A DNA stretch of 50,715 bases. Source: an uncultured Acetatifactor sp. GTDB lineage: Bacteria; Bacillota; Clostridia; Lachnospirales; Lachnospiraceae. The stretch is from assembly GCA_910584375.1 (NCBI GenBank), contig CAJUAH010000004.1, positions 136,336-187,050 of the forward strand, in the 5' to 3' direction. The notes below the pieces were generated by a model. It did not search any database. It had not been told where the DNA came from and saw only the letters and a program-made list of their open reading frames with translations. The position numbers and the translations under genes were made by a program. This document shows, in pieces, positions 1-7,738 of the stretch (within the stretch, counting starts at the first letter, position 1; every line of letters starts with the position of its first letter).

Positions 1-2
1 CT

Positions 3-251
3 GAAGGACGAGCTGAGGGATTGGCTGAAGGGCACGCTGAGGGACGAGCTGAGGGGCATGCCGGAGGACTCGCTGCGGGCAGCCTTGGTCAAAGCCGGGA
101 GGTTATCTATGATTTTCTGGGACGTCTGGGTGAGATCCCGGAAGACATTCGTCTGCGCGTCGAAGTCGAGCAGAATGCAAATACTTTGAGGAAATGGTAT
201 CTTGCAGCGCCCGGCGTCGACAGCTTTGACGAATTCCGTAAAAATATGTGA
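3..251 (+). CDS. Rpn family (PD-(D/E)XK) nuclease, C-terminal part
   Basis: The open frame enters from the left edge and stops at TGA 249-251, so only the C-terminal end of the gene is present. It starts with a run of near-identical four-residue units (A-E-G-R or A-E-G-H, about 12 bp each) and then a helical tail ending in FRKNM. Alternating EGR/EGH repeats followed by a short helical tail are common at the C-terminus of Rpn (recombination-promoting nuclease/putative transposase) proteins in Clostridia. The catalytic part lies outside the window, so activity cannot be judged. The assignment is by general resemblance. A second, complete Rpn-type gene lies at 18218. Confidence 0.55.
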   Translation, partial: EGRAEGLAEGHAEGRAEGHAGGLAAGSLGQSREVIYDFLGRLGEIPEDIRLRVEVEQNANTLRKWYLAAPGVDSFDEFRKNM

Positions 252-292
252 GTGAAGATTTTTACATTATGGCTGTATAGTCAGGCCGCTTT

Positions 293-1831
293 CTACCATG
301 CCTGTCCATCGTCAAAATCTTCCAGACTGGGATCCAGCGGTTCCTCCCGCAGCACGGTGCGCATATAGCGGTTGACCTCCGTGCGCATGTCCTTGCGGCC
401 CACCCCCCGGGCATCCATCAGGCCGTGGGTAGCCCATACCAGGTGAATGCCGTGTTTCCGGGCCTCCTCCTCGAACAGTCCGTGATAACCGGACATGGAT
501 TTGCAGCCCATATGGGCGTACATGATGACCATATCCGCATGGAAATACTCGCAGTAGCGCCACAGGTCTGCCACTCCCACTTCGTAACCGCCGTTGGAGC
601 GGCTGCGCATAATCATTTTTTCATAGAGATAGGCCAGATCGTAGAGGGCTTTTTCCGGATCTTCCGTGTTTACTTCTCTGGTGGAGCAGAGCGTCAGCAT
701 ATCCACCAGAGGTACGATACCCCAGCAGTTGGTGAGCCATCCGGCAAAAGCCGTGTAATAGGCCGCCTGTACCCCCCAGGTGATGGCTCTGTGCCGCAGG
801 GCGACAGCGCAGGGTTCCTGGCGCTCATACCCCTTCATCACCAATCCGGTCAGTTTCTGATCCCGGCGCAGGAACTCCTTTTCCCGGCCTCCCGCCGCCA
901 TGTACACCGCATAGCGGTACAGGGACAGGCTGTTGTCTGTGAACTGGGGATAAGGGGAGCGGGATACCTCGTACCACTCCAGCAAATGGGCCGTCTCCTG
1001 ATTGAAATCTTTCATGGAGGTAAAAAAGGCATCCCAGTCAAAAGTTTCTCCGGTCTGTTCCTCGATAAAGGAGATTGCGTTTCGTATCTCTTCCGCGGCG
1101 TACTGCTGTACGCTGTCCTCATCGTGGCGGATGGGAACCGCCAGTTGGAAGGTGGGAATACCCATCCGGGCAGCCATGAGCCCGTTGCCCATGAGGCTTC
1201 CGTCACAGGTGGTATTGCACTGGATGGCGCATTTGCCGATCCGGGGATAGTCATCCTCCAGGGACACGCCGAACTCCGCCGCGGGCATGGGGCATACGTC
1301 GCTGGGAATGCCGTATTCCTGTGCCTTATCCAGATAGTAGAACAGGCTGTCCTGCGCCATCATGGCGCAGGTGTAGACTGCGGGAACCTCCACGGATACC
1401 CATTTCAGATTGGGGAATCCGTTCATAATCTCGCTCATCATATTCTCGTCAAAGACTACCAGCCGTTCATTCAGCGCCTTGTCGTTGCCCAGGGCCGGAT
1501 CGGCCCGGAACATGACCCCCATGCTTTTGCACATGTCGGTGACTACCAGCTCCAGAGCGGTGCGGGTGATGCGCAGCTGCGTACCCCGCAATCCTTCCGT
1601 ATGTCTGTCGAAAAAGTCAGGAACGGCCAGATAGTTCACCATCCAGCGGTAGCGGAAAAAGGCCCTCAGATTATTCAGATGGAGCATAAAACCGATTAAG
1701 GTCTTCCAGATGCCCAGCCAATGTACATAGTCGTACCAGGTGTCCCTGAACCCCCGCCATTCCCGACGTCTCTTTGCTTTTTTACCGCTGTAAAATTTCC
1801 CAAGCGGTTCACTTCCCATGGCCTTGCCCAT
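293..1831 (-). CDS. 2-hydroxyacyl-CoA dehydratase/benzoyl-CoA reductase-type subunit (512 aa)
   Basis: This is a member of the HgdB/BcrC-like family (subunit D fold), whose members hold an Fe-S cluster and, with a partner subunit and an ATP-driven activator, reduce or dehydrate acyl-CoA substrates in the cytoplasm. A cysteine-rich stretch CAIQCNTTCDGS near the middle, C-x-M-P upstream of it and a late MGCKSMSGYHG segment are typical of the family. At 512 residues it is longer than the usual 380-430, with a basic, aromatic N-terminal extension. The start is ATG 1831 with GGAG about 9 nt upstream. It is the last gene of a minus-strand operon with 1879-3072 and 3091-3849, separated by a 47-nt gap. 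The substrate cannot be read from sequence. No archerase-type activator is present in the window. Confidence 0.8.
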   Translation of the reverse strand: MGKAMGSEPLGKFYSGKKAKRRREWRGFRDTWYDYVHWLGIWKTLIGFMLHLNNLRAFFRYRWMVNYLAVPDFFDRHTEGLRGTQLRITRTALELVVTDMCKSMGVMFRADPALGNDKALNERLVVFDENMMSEIMNGFPNLKWVSVEVPAVYTCAMMAQDSLFYYLDKAQEYGIPSDVCPMPAAEFGVSLEDDYPRIGKCAIQCNTTCDGSLMGNGLMAARMGIPTFQLAVPIRHDEDSVQQYAAEEIRNAISFIEEQTGETFDWDAFFTSMKDFNQETAHLLEWYEVSRSPYPQFTDNSLSLYRYAVYMAAGGREKEFLRRDQKLTGLVMKGYERQEPCAVALRHRAITWGVQAAYYTAFAGWLTNCWGIVPLVDMLTLCSTREVNTEDPEKALYDLAYLYEKMIMRSRSNGGYEVGVADLWRYCEYFHADMVIMYAHMGCKSMSGYHGLFEEEARKHGIHLVWATHGLMDARGVGRKDMRTEVNRYMRTVLREEPLDPSLEDFDDGQAW

Positions 1832-1878
1832 ATGTATTATCTCCAGTCTATGCTCAGTATTTGTATGTATGTGAGCAG

Positions 1879-3072
1879 TCAGTTACGACTGCGATTTTTA
1901 ATCTTTTTTATCTCCATACTTTCTACAAAAGCCTGTACGCGGGTGCGCAGTTGCCCGGCATTTCCCACGGCGTATGGCCGGTCGATGCTCAACACAGGAT
2001 AGCCGAATTCCTCCCGCATTATGCGGCTGGCATAGGCTCGTTCATAGCCCCAATAATCGCAGAACTTGATCTGCTGATAGATAATTCCGTCCGCGTGAAA
2101 GCGCTTTGCAAGCCGATCCATATAGGTATGGCGTTCGTTGATCTTATCCGTGTTCATAAAACGGGGGCACTGGCCTCCCTCCATGTAGTGACGGCAGATT
2201 CCTGTAAGAATATCTTCCTTTTCCCTGAGTACAATCTCTTCCCGCCCGGGAAAAGCGCCCAGACAGAAACGGTCGGCCACCACCAACGCTCCTGCCTCTT
2301 CGATTAGCCGGATCAACTCAGGGTCATCGATTTCCGATCCGGCCAGCACGACTCTGGCGCGATAAGGCGGGCGTGAATCGGGCTGACGGTTTCCAAGCTC
2401 CTCCAAAGTTCCCTCCAGAACAGGTATCAAAGGCTCCTTGGGACAGCAGTAGGAAACCAGACACAGCACGGCAAATTCATAGCCCGTAATACGGGGATTC
2501 TGCTCTGCGCGGTAAGCGCCGATATCCGTAAGCAGACGGCATATCCGGTTGTGCAGGGCTACCCCTTTCTGCAATGCAGAATCAGAGGTGTCAATATGAA
2601 AACGTTCTGCCAGCGGATCCAATATGTACTGGCGCATCTGCCGCACATAATGCCGCAGGGCCGTTTCATCCGATTTCATGGGAACGTCCGCATAGGTGAC
2701 AAAAAAGCCATCCTTGTCGCAGAGCCGAAGATGCTCTATATTTTCCACGCAGCGGTTCATCTGGGCGCAGGCGTCCGGCGCCAGTATACAGTCCAAAAAC
2801 TGATAGCCGCCTTCGATGGCGCGCTCCAGGATCGCCCGGCAGGCCTCGCACATGATGCTGGTCATATAATAAGTGCCCATTTCCATGGAGCCGGTTCTGG
2901 GAGCGCGGAGCCTGACAGAAAAACAGCCCGGCAGATTTAAGAGGGGTTCCGGAATCAGGGAACACACGCTGCCTATGGCGATTTCTCCCCGGTCCGTTGC
3001 CTGCCGTATCAGTTCGTTGTGCGCCTCCTGGAGCAATTTTTCCAGTTCGTAGATATGTCTTAAGTCTTTCAT
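1879..3072 (-). CDS. 2-hydroxyacyl-CoA dehydratase family subunit (397 aa)
   Basis: This is a second, shorter HgdB/BcrB-like subunit, near the family's normal length. The N-terminal part carries VCSLIPEP, then LPGCFSVRLRAP, then MCEACRAILE and a FLDCILAPDACAQMNRC segment, which is the family's usual cysteine layout for binding a [4Fe-4S] cluster. It probably forms a heterodimer with the 512-aa product, as in 2-hydroxyacyl-CoA dehydratases. The start ATG 3072 has GAGG 7 nt upstream. It lies 18 nt downstream of the P-loop ATPase gene, which suggests co-transcription. Substrate and direction of the reaction are unknown; an electron-transfer role rather than a dehydratase role is possible. Confidence 0.8.
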   Translation of the reverse strand: MKDLRHIYELEKLLQEAHNELIRQATDRGEIAIGSVCSLIPEPLLNLPGCFSVRLRAPRTGSMEMGTYYMTSIMCEACRAILERAIEGGYQFLDCILAPDACAQMNRCVENIEHLRLCDKDGFFVTYADVPMKSDETALRHYVRQMRQYILDPLAERFHIDTSDSALQKGVALHNRICRLLTDIGAYRAEQNPRITGYEFAVLCLVSYCCPKEPLIPVLEGTLEELGNRQPDSRPPYRARVVLAGSEIDDPELIRLIEEAGALVVADRFCLGAFPGREEIVLREKEDILTGICRHYMEGGQCPRFMNTDKINERHTYMDRLAKRFHADGIIYQQIKFCDYWGYERAYASRIMREEFGYPVLSIDRPYAVGNAGQLRTRVQAFVESMEIKKIKNRSRN

Positions 3073-3090
3073 ATAGATTTCCTCATTGCT

Positions 3091-3849
3091 TTATAGTTCC
3101 AGATTATCCAAAGCCTGATATACGCCCCGCATCATTACGGAATCCGATCGCATATAAAACACATTCTGTCCGGTGATATCGAAAGCGGATAAATCGCTGT
3201 CCTGGCCGATATACGCCAGCACCGGCAGATCGCCCAGTTCCAGATACTGTTTTACCGATTCATCCGGCAGGCGGTTTACGATCACGCCCAGTTTTTCGTA
3301 CATAACAAGGGTGTCAGCTACGGATTTGATGGTCTGTATCACCTGGGTTCCCTTTTTGCTGGCGTCTGTCACCAGAACCAAGTGGGTCACCTTTTCCATG
3401 ACCCGGCGGTTAATCTGCTCTATGCCGGCCTCTCCGTCGATGACAATGTAATCGAAATTGTCTGCTGCCAGTGCGATGACTTCTTTTAGATAGGAGTTGA
3501 TCTTGCAGTAGCACCCCGCGCTCTCCGGGCGTCCCACGGCGATGAAACAGAATGCGTCGGTCTCCGTTATCGCGTCAAAGATATGATACTTGGCCTCTCC
3601 CAGCAGTTCTAAGGCGGATTTGGTGTCGCCGTCTTCCACCGAGGCCACCACCTGTCTGCGGATGTCGTCGATGGTCAGTTTCACTTCGATACCCAGAGCT
3701 GTTGCCAGCCCCACAGCCGGATCCGCATCGATGGCCAGGATCTTTTTGCCGGGGTATTTTTCTGTCAGGGCTTTGACGGTCATTGCCGCCAAAGAAGTTT
3801 TTCCGACGCCGCCCTTGCCGGACAGGGCTATAATCTTGGGAGTACTCAT
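3091..3849 (-). CDS. CooC-like MinD/ParA-family ATPase
   Basis: This is a deviant Walker A P-loop ATPase: residues 11-18 read GKGGVGKT, and a switch region AIDADPAVGLA follows at about 39-50. A C-x-C motif (C113, C115) lies in the segment AGCYCKINSYLKEV, a hallmark of CooC, the nickel-insertion ATPase of carbon monoxide dehydrogenase. No CO dehydrogenase gene is in view. Instead it is the first gene of an operon with two 2-hydroxyacyl-CoA dehydratase-type subunits. It may therefore act as their maturation factor or ATP-driven activator (inference). I chose ATG 3849 (MSTPKI...) because GAGGA lies 8 nt upstream; an in-frame TTG at 3870 lacks such a site. The product is 252 aa, normal for the family. 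Confidence 0.85.
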   Translation of the reverse strand: MSTPKIIALSGKGGVGKTSLAAMTVKALTEKYPGKKILAIDADPAVGLATALGIEVKLTIDDIRRQVVASVEDGDTKSALELLGEAKYHIFDAITETDAFCFIAVGRPESAGCYCKINSYLKEVIALAADNFDYIVIDGEAGIEQINRRVMEKVTHLVLVTDASKKGTQVIQTIKSVADTLVMYEKLGVIVNRLPDESVKQYLELGDLPVLAYIGQDSDLSAFDITGQNVFYMRSDSVMMRGVYQALDNLEL

Positions 3850-3952
3850 GTTGGATGTCCTCTTTTCCAAGTATGTTTACCCTTTCGGGCAAGCTATGGG
3901 CAGAGACCTGAAAACAGGTTACGAAACTAACGTGAATCTGCCCTTTACGTAC

Positions 3953-3982
3953 ATTATACATTACACTTTGCGGATACCGCAA
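3953..3982 (-). promoter_or_regulatory. Promoter and palindromic operator of the CooC-like/dehydratase operon
   Basis: On the minus strand a -35 TTGCGG (3982-3977) and a perfect -10 TATAAT (3958-3953) are separated by 18 nt, giving a leader of roughly 100 nt before the ATG at 3849. The -35 forms half of a perfect 15-bp palindrome, TTGCGGATACCGCAA (3968-3982), so a dimeric repressor could block RNA polymerase there. The palindrome and promoter are seen directly; the repressor is not identified. Confidence 0.6.
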
Positions 3983-4085
3983 GGAATACTTGTCTCCTTT
4001 TTTCATACGGTTGACTTGAAACATCAGATTCCGGTGCAGAAGAAAATTTTACCGTATGATAAAGGAGCGAAATGGACAGAAACCC

Positions 4086-4114
4086 TTGACAACGATTTAC
4101 TGCGCTACTATAAT
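4086..4114 (+). promoter_or_regulatory. Consensus sigma-A promoter of the T-box/oxidoreductase operon
   Basis: TTGACA (4086-4091) and TATAAT (4109-4114) are both perfect consensus hexamers with an ideal 17-nt spacer. Transcription should begin near 4121, giving a leader of about 265 nt before the first oxidoreductase gene. A promoter this strong upstream of a leader terminator fits control by attenuation rather than by initiation. Confidence 0.9.
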
Positions 4115-4120
4115 AAATGC

Positions 4121-4329
4121 AACCGAGAAAAACGATGACGGAAACAGTACATATTCCCCAAAGGTCACAGAGAGCCGCGGCAGCTGAGAAACGGCGCGAG
4201 TAAGGTATATGGAACATCCCTCCCGAGTTGCAGCACCAAAATGCCCCGAGGGCATGAGTAGATGCTGACGGGTTTCTCCCGTAACAGAGAACGCATATGT
4301 TGGTATGTCGTAAATGGATGGGATGAATC
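4121..4329 (+). promoter_or_regulatory. T-box-type tRNA-sensing leader, probably isoleucine
   Basis: Several T-box marks appear in the right order. They are the GATGACGGAAA kink-turn region (from 4134), an AGAGAG bulge (4169-4174) and the distal-loop motif GCTGAGA (4183-4189, matching GNUGNRA). A specifier-loop strand GGAACATCCC follows at 4211-4220. Stem II is ATGCCC-CGA-GGGCAT (4241-4255) and stem III carries ACGGG/CCCGT (4268-4282). Reading the triplet one base after GAA gives ATC (4216-4218), an isoleucine codon. The usual bulge sequence AGGGTGGTACCGCG is absent. The closest match is ATGTTGGTATGTCG (4297-4310), whose TGGT could pair with the ACCA end of tRNA-Ile. CGTAAA (4309-4314) can also pair with TTTACG inside the terminator (4343-4348). 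The T-box class is well supported; the amino acid is tentative. Confidence 0.75.
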
Positions 4330-4365
4330 ACAGTTTCTGCCGTTTACGGCGGGAACTGTTTTTTT
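4330..4365 (+). terminator. Leader terminator of the T-box element
   Basis: A 13-bp stem (4330-4342 with 4347-4359, including G-U pairs) with a TTTA loop is followed by seven T residues. It sits 22 nt before the first structural gene and downstream of the T-box, where an attenuator is expected. Its loop and 3' arm (TTTACG) can alternatively pair with CGTAAA at 4309-4314, which would disrupt the hairpin. Confidence 0.85.
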
Positions 4366-4386
4366 GAGGAAAGGAAAGAGGGAAAG

Positions 4387-4959
4387 ATGAAAGACACGAT
4401 CGAGATCAGATGGCATGGCCGGGGCGGCCAGGGCGCCAAGACGGCGGCGCTGCTATTGGCGGATGTAGCGTTTAAAACGGGAAAATATGTGCAGGGATTT
4501 CCTGAGTACGGCCCGGAGCGCATGGGGGCTCCCATCACCGCCTACAACAGGCTCAGCGATCAGCCCATTACGGTTCACTCCAATATCTATGAGCCGGATC
4601 TGGTGGCCGTGGTGGATGACAGTCTGTTGGAAACTATCGATGTGACCCACGGCCTGGGGCCGGAGGGGGCTGTCATTGTCAACAGCCAGAAATCCAGAGA
4701 AGAGATACTCCCCCACCTGCGGGGCTATCAGGGCAGGGTCTATGTGATTGACGCCAGGGATATCTCTGTGAAAGCGCTGGGAAAATATTTTCCCAATTCT
4801 CCCATGCTGGCGGCTGTTGTGGCTGTGTCCGGTGTGATGGACAGGAAAGTGTTTCTGCAGGAGATGCGGGCGTCCTACCAACATAAATTTGCCAAAAAAC
4901 CGGAGGTTATCGACGGCAACATGAAAGCGCTGGAACTGACTTTTGAGGCACTGGGATAA
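4387..4959 (+). CDS. 2-oxoacid:ferredoxin oxidoreductase, gamma subunit
   Basis: The 190-aa protein begins with IEIRWHGRGGQGAKTAA, the signature of the gamma subunit (catalytic-domain gamma/POR family), followed by the conserved FPEYGPERMGAP segment. It is the first of four subunits (gamma, delta, alpha, beta) of a cytoplasmic enzyme that interconverts a 2-oxoacid plus CoA with acyl-CoA, CO2 and reduced ferredoxin. Its length is normal. The order matches pyruvate and branched-chain 2-oxoacid (VOR) enzymes, so the substrate is open. The T-box leader suggests a link to amino-acid, perhaps isoleucine, metabolism. The start ATG follows GAGGGAAAG. Confidence 0.9.
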   Translation: MKDTIEIRWHGRGGQGAKTAALLLADVAFKTGKYVQGFPEYGPERMGAPITAYNRLSDQPITVHSNIYEPDLVAVVDDSLLETIDVTHGLGPEGAVIVNSQKSREEILPHLRGYQGRVYVIDARDISVKALGKYFPNSPMLAAVVAVSGVMDRKVFLQEMRASYQHKFAKKPEVIDGNMKALELTFEALG

Positions 4960-5035
4960 TCCATAGGCCGAAGGGAAAAGAGAATTTGCCCTTTAGAGCC
5001 ATCGCGCAGCGATTTAAATAGGAGGATCTATAATA

Positions 5036-5332
5036 ATGAAGAGTACGGAAATCAACGAGAAAAGCCCCTGGCAGGATATCACGGAGGGGAACAAAATATT
5101 TGAACCGGCCACATCCAGGCACTTTTGCACCGGGGAGTGGCGCACATCCACACCGGTATTTGACGAGGAAAAGTGCAAGCAGTGTCTGCTGTGCTTTCCC
5201 GTATGTCCGGATTCTTCCATCCCGGTCAGGGACGGCAAGAGAGAGGATTTTGACTACGACCACTGCAAGGGCTGCGGTATCTGCGCCAAGGTTTGCCCCT
5301 TCGGCGCCATCACGATGAAGGAGGGCAAATAA
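5036..5332 (+). CDS. 2-oxoacid:ferredoxin oxidoreductase, delta (ferredoxin-like) subunit
   Basis: This 98-aa electron-transfer subunit has two [4Fe-4S] binding motifs: CKQCLLCFPVCP and CKGCGICAKVCP. It passes electrons from the TPP site to external ferredoxin. GGAGG lies 9 nt upstream of the ATG. A 76-nt gap separates it from the gamma gene and holds a weak AAGGG/CCCTT hairpin. Its stop codon touches the start of the alpha gene, so the two are probably translationally coupled. Length and motifs are ordinary for PorD/VorD proteins. Confidence 0.92.
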   Translation: MKSTEINEKSPWQDITEGNKIFEPATSRHFCTGEWRTSTPVFDEEKCKQCLLCFPVCPDSSIPVRDGKREDFDYDHCKGCGICAKVCPFGAITMKEGK

Positions 5333-6520
5333 ATGGCGATCAGAGAACGTTTATCCGGCAACGAGGCGGTGGCCTATGCCATCAAGCAGATCAACCCGGA
5401 CGTGATGCCCGCCTTTCCCATCACGCCGTCCACGGAGATCCCCCAGTATGTGGCAAACTATATTGCCAACGGTGAGCTTGATACCGAGTTTATTCATGTG
5501 GAGAGCGAGCACAGCGCCATGAGCGCCACGCTGGGCGCCAGCGCGGCGGGAGCCAGGGCCCTGACGGCCACATCCTCCTGCGGTATGGCGCTGATGTGGG
5601 AAGAACTGTATGTGGCGGCCTCCGACAGGCTGCCCATTGTGCTGGCGCTGGTCAATCGCGCTCTCACCGGCCCCATCAATATCAACGCGGACCACTCTGA
5701 CAGCATGGGAGCCAGGGACAGCGGATGGATACAGATCTACGCCGAGTCCAACCAGGAGGTGTATGACAACTTTCTCCAGGCATTTCCCATCGCGGAGGAT
5801 CCCAGGGTGCATCTGCCGGTGATGATCTGCCAGGACGGCTTTATCACCAGCCACGGCGTGGAGAATATCCTGCTGGTGGAGGACGATAAGGTAAAAGATT
5901 TTGTGGGCGAGTACCACCCCGAACATTTCCTGTTAAACAGCAAGGAACCCATAGCCGTGGGTCCCTATGCGGTGTCCAATTATTACATGGAGACCAAGAG
6001 GGGGCAGCGGGAGGCCATGAAGAATGCCAGAGAGGTGATCCTGGAGCTGGCGGCCAGATTTGAGGAGATGACAGGCAGACATTACGGATTTTTTGAGGAG
6101 TACGCCATGGAGGACGCGGAGTACGTGATCGTCCTCATCGGTTCCGCGGCGGGCACCTGCAAGGCGGCGGTGGACAGGATCCGCCGGACTACCGGAAAAA
6201 AGGTGGGGCTGTGCAAGATCCGCGTGTTCCGCCCCTTCCCCGAGGAGGAGCTGGCCCAGGCGCTGAAAGACCGCAGGGCTGTGGCGATCCTGGACCGCAG
6301 CGAGATGTTTTCCGCCACCGGAGGTCCTTTGGGCGCGGAGGTGCGGGCGGCGCTGTACAGTGCCAAAGCCCAGGCGGAGGTAGTGAACTATCTCTACGGA
6401 TTGGGCGGCAGGGATATTACCGTGGAGGATTTTGAACGGGTATACGGGCGTCTGGAGGAGATCGCCGAAACCCATCAGATCCCGGATATGTACGAATACA
6501 TCGGACTGCGTTCAAAGTAG
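5333..6520 (+). CDS. 2-oxoacid:ferredoxin oxidoreductase, alpha subunit
   Basis: The 395-aa product starts with LSGNEAVAYAIKQINPDVMPAF, then FPITPSTE and a SEHSAMSATLGASAAGARALTATSS segment, the canonical alpha-subunit features that build the substrate side of the TPP site. A C-terminal transketolase-like domain holds the segments VLIGSAAGT and RPFPEEEL. The start codon abuts the delta stop, with GGAGGG inside the delta gene 7 nt upstream. All four subunits needed for activity are present and intact. The residues visible do not separate pyruvate from 2-oxoisovalerate or 2-oxobutyrate specificity. Confidence 0.92.
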   Translation: MAIRERLSGNEAVAYAIKQINPDVMPAFPITPSTEIPQYVANYIANGELDTEFIHVESEHSAMSATLGASAAGARALTATSSCGMALMWEELYVAASDRLPIVLALVNRALTGPININADHSDSMGARDSGWIQIYAESNQEVYDNFLQAFPIAEDPRVHLPVMICQDGFITSHGVENILLVEDDKVKDFVGEYHPEHFLLNSKEPIAVGPYAVSNYYMETKRGQREAMKNAREVILELAARFEEMTGRHYGFFEEYAMEDAEYVIVLIGSAAGTCKAAVDRIRRTTGKKVGLCKIRVFRPFPEEELAQALKDRRAVAILDRSEMFSATGGPLGAEVRAALYSAKAQAEVVNYLYGLGGRDITVEDFERVYGRLEEIAETHQIPDMYEYIGLRSK

Positions 6521-6536
6521 ATTGTGGTATTCGACA

Positions 6537-6664
6537 GCGGAACCACCGGATAGCGCACTGACCAGGATCAGGCCGTCAAAGCGGCACAGTTCCGCTTACA
6601 GGCATCGTGCGACGGAAGGGAATATGAGGAACGGGGGGCAGAGGTTCTCTGGAACCTTCCCCCC
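6537..6664 (+). other. Structured alpha-beta intercistronic RNA region
   Basis: The 159-nt gap between the alpha and beta genes contains two pairings. GCGGAAC (6537-6543) can pair with GTTCCGC (6589-6595). A GC-rich hairpin at 6633-6664 pairs GGGGGG with CCCCCC and has an inner AGGTTC/GAACCT stem. There is no T-run, so it is not a classic terminator. It could tune relative subunit levels by protecting or pausing the mRNA. The structures are seen; the function is inferred. Confidence 0.5.
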
Positions 6665-6679
6665 GAATAGGAGAAAAAC

Positions 6680-7618
6680 ATGGAAAACAGATATAATTTT
6701 AAGGAAGTCATGAGCAAGGAGGAGCGTCTGGCCCCCGGACACAGAATGTGCGCCGGATGCGGAGGCACCGTGACCGTGCGGGCCGTGCTGCGGGCGCTGC
6801 GCCCGGAGGATCGGGCCGTGGTGGGCAACGCCACAGGCTGCCTGGAGGTGTCCAGTTTTATGTATCCTTATACGGCTTATGAGGACAGCTATATCCACAA
6901 TGCGTTTGAGAACGCGGGGGCTACTCTGTCAGGTGTGGAAACCGCTTACAGGGTACTGAAAAAGAAGGGAAAGATAGACGACACCTTCAAATTTATAACT
7001 TTCGGCGGCGACGGCGGCACCTATGACATCGGTTTCCAGTCCCTGTCCGGCGCTATGGAGCGCGGACATGATATGGTGTATGTGTGCTACGATAACGGCG
7101 CTTATATGAACACGGGAACCCAGCGTTCCTCCGCCACGCCGCAGTACGCGGACACCACCACCACCCCCGCGGGCAAGGTCAGCGACGGCAAGGTGCAGGT
7201 GCGCAAGGATCTGACGGCCATCATGGCGCAGCACCATATCCCCTATGCGGCGCAGAGTACGTTCACCGGCAATTTTAAGGATCTGCATACCAAGGCGGAG
7301 CGGGCCATCTACACGCCGGGCGCGGCCTTCCTCAACGTGCTGTCTCCCTGCCCCAGAGGCTGGGGATACGAGCCGTCCGAGCTGATGACGATCTGCAAGC
7401 TGGCCGTGGACACCTGTTACTGGCCGCTGTATGAGGTGATAGACGGGAAATGGATGCTGAATTATGTGCCGAAGAAAAAACTGCCCATTGAGGATTTTCT
7501 TCGTCCGCAGAAACGCTTTAAACACCTGTTTAAACCGGGCAGAGAGGAACTGCTGTCGCAGTTCCAGGCCGAGGTGGATAAACAGTGGGAGGCGCTGCGC
7601 CGTCGCTGCGAACTTTGA
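6680..7618 (+). CDS. 2-oxoacid:ferredoxin oxidoreductase, beta (TPP-binding) subunit
   Basis: The 312-aa beta subunit has MCAGCGG near the N-terminus (cluster cysteines), NATGCLE, the TPP/Mg motif GDGGTYDIGFQSLSGAMER, then CYDNGAYMNTGTQRSSATP and SPCPRGW. These are the usual catalytic-beta features. It binds thiamine pyrophosphate and part of an Fe-S cluster and completes the four-subunit enzyme. GGAG lies upstream of the ATG. Unlike the tightly packed delta/alpha pair, it is separated from alpha by a structured 159-nt gap. No clear terminator is visible before the next gene. Confidence 0.93.
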   Translation: MENRYNFKEVMSKEERLAPGHRMCAGCGGTVTVRAVLRALRPEDRAVVGNATGCLEVSSFMYPYTAYEDSYIHNAFENAGATLSGVETAYRVLKKKGKIDDTFKFITFGGDGGTYDIGFQSLSGAMERGHDMVYVCYDNGAYMNTGTQRSSATPQYADTTTTPAGKVSDGKVQVRKDLTAIMAQHHIPYAAQSTFTGNFKDLHTKAERAIYTPGAAFLNVLSPCPRGWGYEPSELMTICKLAVDTCYWPLYEVIDGKWMLNYVPKKKLPIEDFLRPQKRFKHLFKPGREELLSQFQAEVDKQWEALRRRCEL

Positions 7619-7738
7619 TCTCGTCTGTTGCGGTATGCGGTACTGGACAAAACGCAGGAAACTTGATACGATAGAGAAAAGGCATGGGAGATGGGATCAG
7701 GTCTCCTGACGCATTGGCAGGATTGGAGTAAACGCGTT

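Noticed and set aside
425..1699. 424-codon plus-strand frame
   Set aside because: It mirrors the 512-aa dehydratase-type gene, which has the family cysteine motifs.
3091..3849. CO dehydrogenase maturation gene
   Set aside because: The ATPase is CooC-like, but no CO dehydrogenase is in the window and the operon partners are dehydratase-type subunits.
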